From assembly GCA_038373865.1 (NCBI GenBank), contig JAXGGA010003449.1, positions 38,393-102,392 of the forward strand: DNA of 64,000 nucleotides. Direction: 5' to 3'. Made by a program: the position numbers and the translations under genes. Positions 27,801-36,800 of this stretch are shown in pieces. The stretch is from Uloborus plumipes (Eukaryota > Arthropoda > Arachnida > Araneae > Uloboridae). The notes under the pieces are model-generated. The model made no database searches. It had not been told where the DNA came from and was given only the letters and a program-made list of their open reading frames with translations. How positions within the stretch are numbered: the first letter of the stretch is position 1; the number at the start of each line of letters is the position of its first letter.

Positions 27801-30800
27801 AAGTCCGTCTCAAAAGTTTTGACACTACGCCAATTTTTCCAGTTGCGATTAGAATTTAATTTTATTTCTTGTGTAAATGTACCTAACTAAAAGAAATACC
27901 TTCTTATTTATTTTATGAATGCCATTAATAAAGTAAAACAAAGATTGTGAGTTTTATTTTAAAATTGAGAAAAATGTGCTGTCTCATAAATATAGACAAA
28001 CTCCCGTTTTAATCAAATTTAGTGAGATTTGGAAGTTGTTTTTAGCCACGTGACATGTGACGTTACGGTGAGGTGTGAAATAGATACTTTAGACGGGTTT
28101 TCTTGCTTTCTTCAATTACTTTTCGAAATGCCGAGAGCTCCTCAGTTAACGGAAAGCGAAGAACGCGTCGCATGGAAAATGAGAGGTGATGGCGCTAGCA
28201 TAAGTGACATTGCAGCAGGGCCGCGCCAAGCCTGATCGGCGCCCTCGTGCAAATGTCTTCTGAGCGCCTTATGCAGTAGCGTTCGATAGTTAACACCAGC
28301 AGTGATGTTTTATAGACAAATATAATTTAGAAAAAATAAGTTTCGCGTACAACTTTTTTTTTTAAAGAAAAAAAAAGCGTGAACAACTTGTGTTTTATCA
28401 AACTGAAACACATTTATTGAAACACACTTTTTTAGATTTAAAAAAATGGTTGCTGAAAGAAAATCACTGCTTGAAATGTCTCTCTTCATTTCAGGAATAC
28501 TTGGTGGCGTTCCAAGCTCTAGTGTCACCTACTGCTGTAATTTGTAATGCCCCCCCCCCCACCTAAAAAGTACTTCCAAATGTCGAAAAACTCCTTCACG
28601 CATAACATTATATTTTCATTCTTTTCAAAATGATCATTCCCAATTTTTGTCCTATTTTTTAAGCTGTAGGTTTTTTTAAATATCCCGAAACATTTATTTC
28701 GTTATAAGCGTTTGAATAAAAAGAACATTAACTTTTAGAAGCTCAAACTAAAATAATAGATTTTTCAGTTGAATTTAAAAAAAGTACAGAATTAAAATTT
28801 CTTTTGTGCCAAATTCAAATTGTTCATGTAACGCAATCAACGAGTAAATGGTTCAATAACAGTTTTACCGTAATCTCCAAGATCGCTTTGCCTGATGATC
28901 TTTTTCTGAGTCTTATTTCGATGTGCATTTATTAATTTTTTTATAAGGAAAACATGCAATGGGTGTGTGAAACTAGATCTGTGTATTCTTTTAGTATAAA
29001 AACGTTCCAAATTAAAAAATATATATATTTCTTTTGGAAGTCAAAAAATGCGTTAAAATTAGCATATAGACAGGTTCGTTATTTTAAAGTTGTCCTGGGG
29101 GCGGGGTCAAAGGGTGAAAATTTTATCGGTAAACAACAAAAACCACGCCAACTGTTAATATATTGATTTCTCAAAGCCCCCCCCCCCCTACAACAACGGC
29201 CCTGGTTTTCACGAATTGCAGTCAACTCTCAATCATTTCAAACTAATATTCTATTTCAAATAACACTTCTTCATTACGGTGCCCCAAATAGACTTCATCA
29301 TTTAACCGAAAATAAATAGTTACAAAATTTAAAAAGTGTGAAGCTGGCTAAAAGTCAATACTAATTATTATTATTGTAAGTTTTAAAAAATCTGCACGTG
29401 CGAGAAGACACACACACGACTTTCTTACTGCAAATAACTTAACAAATTGGGGGGTAAAAACAAAACGACGTTTTTGACATGAGCTATACGAAACCTACTG
29501 TCAAGTGCTCTAACACCAGTGGAAAGTATGAGACTATTCTACTGTGCCCGATCAGTATATAACAAAAATTCATAAACAGAAACATTTGTAAGCTGAGTTG
29601 TGAAAATCTTGACATTGAAAATAAAATATTAATAACATTTAACAATTTAAGTGATTAAAAATATCGTTAAACATTTAACTAGAAACATAAAGGAATAACT
29701 CTGAATTTTAACTATTGCTTATAAAACCAAACTACTACTCGTCAAATACTACTCTTAAAAAGTTTTCAGATTCACTTAAATTCCTATCGAGCGTAACGTT
29801 CTGTTTTTCGTGTAGCCAAAAATCGGATCATGGCAAATATTTAATTTTGGAATACAACATACATTTTTACTTCAGATCTCAAAGTTATTTAGAATTCAAT
29901 AGCTCCTTGAATACACCATTGTGTTTGGGAAAAAAGAAATATTTTAAACATCAAAGTTAATGTAGCTGTAAATATCTCTCGAATTTGCATTTGATAAGTA
30001 ATTAATCACATTTTTTTGTCTGTCAAAATATGACAACAGGATACTGATTATACTTCTGAATTGAAGTATAAATATTCCCCTCAAAATCAGAAACTGAAAT
30101 CTTTCCCGTATAACCAATAAAATTTGGATTAAATTGGAAAAAGGCATTAAATTTAGTATGAAATACGAATGGCATTGTCCAAAGGTCTTTTTTTTTTAAT
30201 TAAAAAAAACTAGTGTTTGACGCAAAGAGGAGATAATCGCGTGATTATGGTCAAATTGTTCCTTTTTGAAACTGAAAAGTCTGTTGTCTACAACATGTAA
30301 ATGTTATGCACAAGTAAATAACATGCAAATATGCTTACCGTATTTTTTTATGTACGATAACACAAAGCAGTCGAATTCCCCTCGAACAATTGCTAAATTA
30401 CTAAAATGCATTGCACTAGAGAAAATCTAACGTAGTATTAATTCAACGGAAGGAAGAAAACTATTGAAGAGCAGAAGATTTGCATGGACTCTTTTGCTTA
30501 TAAACTTAGACATGGTGAAGTAGCTTACACGGCGCCTCTTTCCCAAGAAAAGTGCTGATGTATGCACTAGCATCCTGTGTTTCCAGTGTAAAAGATTAAG
30601 CTTTTGAATAGCGCTTGTTTAGACAAAACAAGGTAATAATTTTTCATTTATGAATGGGCAGCAAGACAGATTGCTTGTCTCATTGAGCAATGTAATTTCA
30701 TCGCCGTTCGTTTCCCGAGTTCGTTTTTTGAAAAGTTCAATTATATTTTCAACTTTAATTTTGAATTAAATTTTCTTTTTGTTCTGAGCTTTTTTGGTCA

Positions 30801-33800
30801 GTAGAGCTCGGCGCCTTTTAGGCTCTGGCGCCCCCGTGCGCCGCACGGCTTTGCACATTGGCCACGGCGCGGCCCTGCATTGCAGCACATTTGAAAAGGA
30901 CAAAAAGAAGTATTTACAGAATTCTTGCCAGTAAAGGTCAGATTCAAAGGAAAAAACGACCTGGCAGGCCTTTTTCAACAAGTAAGCGAGATGACAGACA
31001 TACATTTCAATTGGCATCTTGCGACGGTTTCTCTTTGCGCAAGATTAAGACACTGTCTGGTCTTCAAGTTTCAAAAGATACGATCCATAGAAGAATCAGA
31101 AACTGTCTTCATCTTATTTTGAGAAAAATGGCTAAGAGACCAGCTCTGACTACTCGTCACAGAATCCAAAGATTAGAATGGGCCAAGAAACATATGTCAT
31201 TTAGAAGTAAGTGGCTTTCTGTCATATTTTCCGATGAGAAAAAGTGGAATTTGGATGGCCTTATGGCTGGGCTTATTATCGGCATAATTTGCGAGAAGAA
31301 CCAAGAACATTTTTCAGCAGGCAGCATGGTGAGAAATGTGTCATGGTATGGGGTGCATTTGAGTTCAACGGTCAAACATCAATAGCGATTTTAAGTGGGA
31401 AACAAAGTTCTACGAGCTATCAAGAAACGTTAAAAAACAATTTGTTGCCATTTTGTTACATTATAGGAGGGCCAGACTGCATATTTCAGCAAGATAATGC
31501 ACCCATACATAAATCGAATGCCATAAAGGCATGGCTTCATCGAAAAAAAATTAATGTTATGGACTGGCCAGCATTAAGTCCAGATTTAAACCCAATCGAG
31601 AATTTTTGGGCAGTTCTAAGCTGCCGAGTTTTTGCAAATTTTAAACAGTATTTCTCCGTCGAACAACTGAAAATTGCCATAGAGAGAGAATGGTACAATG
31701 TTGAACCTGAAGTACTACAAAACCTTGTTGAATCGATGGAAAATAGAGTATTTGATCTTATTTCACGTAAAGGAAACACGATTAAGTAATAAGAATATAA
31801 TTATTGAACAGATTTCAAGAGAATTTTCATTTGCGACTAAACTTATGAGACATGAAATTTAAATGATATTTTATTCGTTCGTTTCAATTTTTTTGTACAT
31901 GAAGCAAGTGTGAAATATTTTTATATTTATCTTATTATCATGGTTATAGTAAATAAATACTGACCTATTTAATGATGAACTTTCAGTTTTTTATAGTTAA
32001 AAGGAACATTTTGTTGGGTGACTATACTTTTGAGACAGACTTTATTTACTTTTATAATATATAAAAAACCTGGTTAGTTATTAAGTGTTAAATTTAACCC
32101 GGACCAGTACATATTCATGTTTACTGGTCTAAAAGACCAAAAAGACTTTTTGATGATTGATAATACTGATGAGGATATTCATGAAACATATTTTGGAAAC
32201 ACATCAGTCAACTGTGTAAATTCATCAGTGAAAGCCAAAATTTAATCTTTCATCAAAAATACATACACAATAAATAAATCAATATATACCTAAAATGATG
32301 ACCATCTGTTTTTAGTAAAATTTTGATAACTCTAGCTCGATAGAATTTCTTCGTCACTAAGGCAACCAAAACCTGAAAATAGAAATTTTTTAGGTATTAA
32401 ATCTATTTAAAAAAAGGATCAAATGTATAAACACACATAATTAATTTAATTATGTGTATGTTACAAACACAGAAAATTGTTTTTGAAGACTCACATAATG
32501 ATGAATGCATAAAAAAATCAATCATACGTCATAAAAAAGGCAGAAAAGAAAAAGGACAAATAAAGAAACTCTCAGAAGGTTAATTACTTTTTTCATTGTA
32601 TAGTCACATACTTGCTAAGTTGCAGTGCTGTGATACAATATCAAAAATTCCAGTACTTAAAGGTTTATAAGTGTAATTCGGAACACAAAATTTAATTTTT
32701 TTTATGCACTGGAAGAGACTCTAGTTTTGTATTGCTTTTTTTCCTGAATATTTAAAAGTAAGAAATTAAGATTATTACACAAAAAAGTTACATGTTCTGA
32801 AGAATTTGAGGCTCCTGCACTTTTTGTTATAAATTGAGCCCTGCTTATCTTGAAACACAGCTTACACATATTTTACTCAGCACTTTCACATTCCTTTTCT
32901 TTAATAGCTAAACAGAAAATGTGCAAAATCACATTTAATTTTTTGAAAGCGATATTGTGTTGAAATTGCACAAAAGTAATAGAAGAAACCAGAAAATGAT
33001 TATCAAAGATTACCACAAAACAGAAAAAGTATATAGATTCTGAAAATTACAAAAAACAACTACTGTATATATTGAAATAAGAGAAATATAATAAATAAAT
33101 AAAAATTGAGCTGCTTTGCAGTCATAATTAGTTTTCAACAAGTCATTTAAGTTAAAAATATAAAATTTTGCAATGCATGTAAATTTTTTAAATTATGACT
33201 GTAGGAAAATCAAAATAATTACTGATAAATACTTCTTCACATTTCATTGACAGAGATAATTTAAGAAAGGCATAATATTACTTATAAGAAATAATTTAAT
33301 AAGAATCATTTGAGTACATACAGTGTCTTTTAGAGGCAACTGGTAAATGTCAGATTCCAAAGAGCCATAATATTTCTGCATAGCTTTCTCTGCTTCCAAA
33401 AAGTTTTTTGCTTCTAATGATGATGTTTCTTTGATGCATTCTTTCAAAATAAAATGGGCCGGGTGTTTCACCTGTAAAACACAAGTAATAAATAAATGTA
33501 AAGAAAAAAAAACAATATATATAATATATATATCTCCATATATTATTTCTCTAAGCCGAATCCTATACCCGGTCGAAACTCGCTCATTTCTTTATCGAAT
33601 TGCAAGAAAATTTATGATTTTGAAGCTTATCCCGCGGGCTATTGACGAAAATTAGACCCACCCTCTAAAAAGTGTCGGTTCGTTTTTTATTCGAACTTCA
33701 ATTTTTGGGCACAAAATTGACTCTATCTAGCGAAATAATTGTCGTATCGTCTCCATTTTGATTTCATTCGAAAGATTAAAAAAAATGCGTTCTTTAGAAC

Positions 33801-36800
33801 GTTTCTCCGCTAGCGCCGCGTAACGAGAATCTCGAAAATCCACGTTTAAGCGACTTATAAGCGATTGAAGTTTGAAAAAGTTAAATTTTTTGCTCAACTG
33901 TCAAAATCGTTACATTGTTGTTCAAATCGATTTTAAATGCGACATTTCAAGCCAAGGCTTAGCTCGGTAAACCTTAATTGTAACTTTTATTGTTTCAAAA
34001 CACTATAGTAGTTTTGCGATAACGTTAGTATTTAGTTTAGTAGTAGCCTTGGGTATTTGATTTTAATATAATGTATCACTTTTGTAGTAGTTGTAAAAGT
34101 GAACGTGTCTTTGATCTCTTTGAAAAGTTGTCAGAACGACGGCAGTAGATGGCGATGTTGTGCAAATGAAGCCAATAAAAATTGTCGTATTTAATTTTAA
34201 GTTTAGAGTTTTTTTTTTTTCTTTTTGCGGAATTCCGCACGGGTCACCTAGTATATATATGTTTGTGTGTGTGTATATATATATAATTATATAAATAGGT
34301 AGATACACCAAAGGAGGATGACGGCACAGTCTGCTGCATTGAAATTTTTAGGAAGGGTAGTGGGCTTACCTGCCAACCTCAAAATAAAAAAAATAAGAGC
34401 ACTTAAGGGGGAAAATAGCAGAAGAGGGTTGAAATAGGAGCATGAAATTATAGCATTTGCTAATCCTTCTTCCAGTATCTTAAGCTTCTAAGTTCCAAAT
34501 ACCACTCTTATATTTTTGTACATACCCCTGTTTGATTTTAAACAAAGCTACAAGTGAGTTTAAAACAACATTATTTTATATTAAAAAGCATCTTTATGCA
34601 GGTACGGTACATATTTGAAAACTTAAAAACAGGATTTGTTTGATTTATTAAAACTGCAACAAATTCTCTATTTTTTTTAAAATTTAAAATGGATTGTTTA
34701 AATAGATATTGAAAATTGCAACAATTAAATTAATTTTTTTAACTAAATCTTTTCTTAATGAAGAAATTCATCATTTCAGAGCAAGACAAGGATTTTAAGC
34801 TATCACTCTAATTTGCTAGTGTCATTCTATGATTGCAAAATGTATATTATTATGCTTAAAAAAAAATTTTGTCTGCAAATATATTGGCAAAACTATTTTT
34901 GCCATTAGTTTTTACCGAAAAAATGAGCAAATCTTGAGCTAAACTATTATTTAAAAGTAACTTTACCAAGTTTTTCCACACTTTAAGAAAAACAAGCCAA
35001 CCCTAAGCTAGACTACTGTTTTATAGAACAGGAAAACTTATGTTGAAATGAAGAAAAAAAAATCATCAACAGTATTTGCTTTGTATTAAAAGAAAGAAAT
35101 GAAAAATTAAGCATTTTTTTCTTAAAAAATTGGTTATTTTCCTAATAAAATATTAAAAACCAATAAATTGGTAATAGCAAAATTTCAAGTTAAAAATAGA
35201 TAAATTATTAAAATAAAAAATAAAATGAGTTTTTATTTAAGATGGCATAGATTAAAATAAATTCTGAATATCAAAATAATAGAAATATTCACAGGATGTA
35301 AAAGGATAGAAGTCTCAACAACGATACGCTATTTTTGGCAAAATATGTGTTCAATGTTGGAATATCGACGAAAAATTTTTTTTTCTTGTAGAAAACAGGG
35401 TTGGCAAGGTTTTGGACAGAACGGTAAAAACCACGGTTTAAACCATGGTTTAAACTGTCCTGTCCAAAACCTATGTGTCCAAAACTGTCCTAAACTGTCC
35501 AAAACTACATTTTTAGTACAATTTTATATTTTGAACAAATATCAAAAGCACAAAATTATACTTAATTTATTTAATGTAAACATTTAAATATGTATATAAA
35601 AACATATATAAGATTTTCAGCTGATACTAATCTAGCTACTTAGAAGTTACTATTCTTCATTAAAAAATGAATTAGTTCTCATAAGTTTTAATTATTTTAT
35701 TTTTAATGCTAGCTAAACTTCTTTTAAATATATATGCAAATGAGGGTGTTCAAAAGGTACAACAATCGACTTAAATGCAAAAAATTTGTTTTGCAACTAA
35801 TTAAAAAGATACACAACATTTGAATGTTACAGCGACATTTACTGAATATTTAATTATTTCATAAAGTATTAGGAATAAATTTAAAAGTAGTACAAATTAT
35901 CTGCTTCAAGAGTTTTTTTGAGGAAATTTTTATGCAGTGGAGTTATGAGTAAATTGTTCATTTTTTTAACGTATAATTAAAATTACTAATGTAATTAAAT
36001 ATTTTCAAATTTATTAACACTAATTAACTCTAAGAAACTAAGATGTATGCATTATCAATATTACAGCTAATAGAAATTAGTCAGCTTAAAACCCTTTTGC
36101 CATGCTTTAGACAGTTGAAGACACTTTTGGACAGTTTAAGACACTTTTGGACAGTAAAACCCACCTGTCCTGTCCAAAACCAGTTTTGGACGTCCAAAAC
36201 CCCAACCCTGGTAGAAAACCTATCATGTACATACTTATAAGCAACCAACAACCGAAATGGAAATGAATGGTTTGAAACTAATTTTTTCCACAAAAAAAAT
36301 CGAAATTTTGCAGAATGAAAATTATTGATATGCCAATATGAAAAAAAAAAGTTCAGAAAAGCTTGTGTTTAATTTATGAAAAAAGGCTCTCGGTCTTGAA
36401 GTTACAACAATCGTCGATCATGCACTGAATAAAACCTTTTGCGTAGTTTAATTTTTTTAAATTTTTGTTACAAAAAAAGAAAGACTCCCAATCACCACAA
36501 AAGGTATGCTTTCAGAAATTTAAAATAAAATTTATTTTTTGACGGTTAATCCGCAAAAATTGACCAATTGTACATAACAAAATAAGTGGATTATTACGGC
36601 AGATTAATCAGTATAACCCAACCCCAGAATTCGGGTATCAGCAGGGGGCAGAAAAGTTCCATTTGTGGTTCAAATGAACACTCAAGATTTCAACCCTTTA
36701 ATATTTGGAAGATCTTTCAAGTAAGCTGAAATATTTTATCATTCAGTTCTCTTCGATAATTATGTTTCAAATACTTTAAACTTCCCGTTACAAATTTAAG

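Larger units (their letters stand above)
27801..32042 (+). mobile_element. Tc1-like (DD34E) transposon, interrupted by a hAT element
   Basis: Inverted ends AAGTCCGTCTCAAAAGT (left) and AAGTCTGTCTCAAAAGT (right, reverse complement), each flanked by TA. After removing the 2.66-kb hAT insertion and one TSD copy the element is about 1.57 kb, the normal length for Tc1 elements. Inserted in intron 3 of the TDRD12-like gene, transposase on the opposite strand to the host gene. Confidence 0.85.

Noticed and set aside
32160..32235. CTGATGA...GAAAC resembling another hammerhead ribozyme
   Set aside because: The ten bases between the boxes (GGATATTCAT) cannot form stem II, and no stem III/stem I partners are present.
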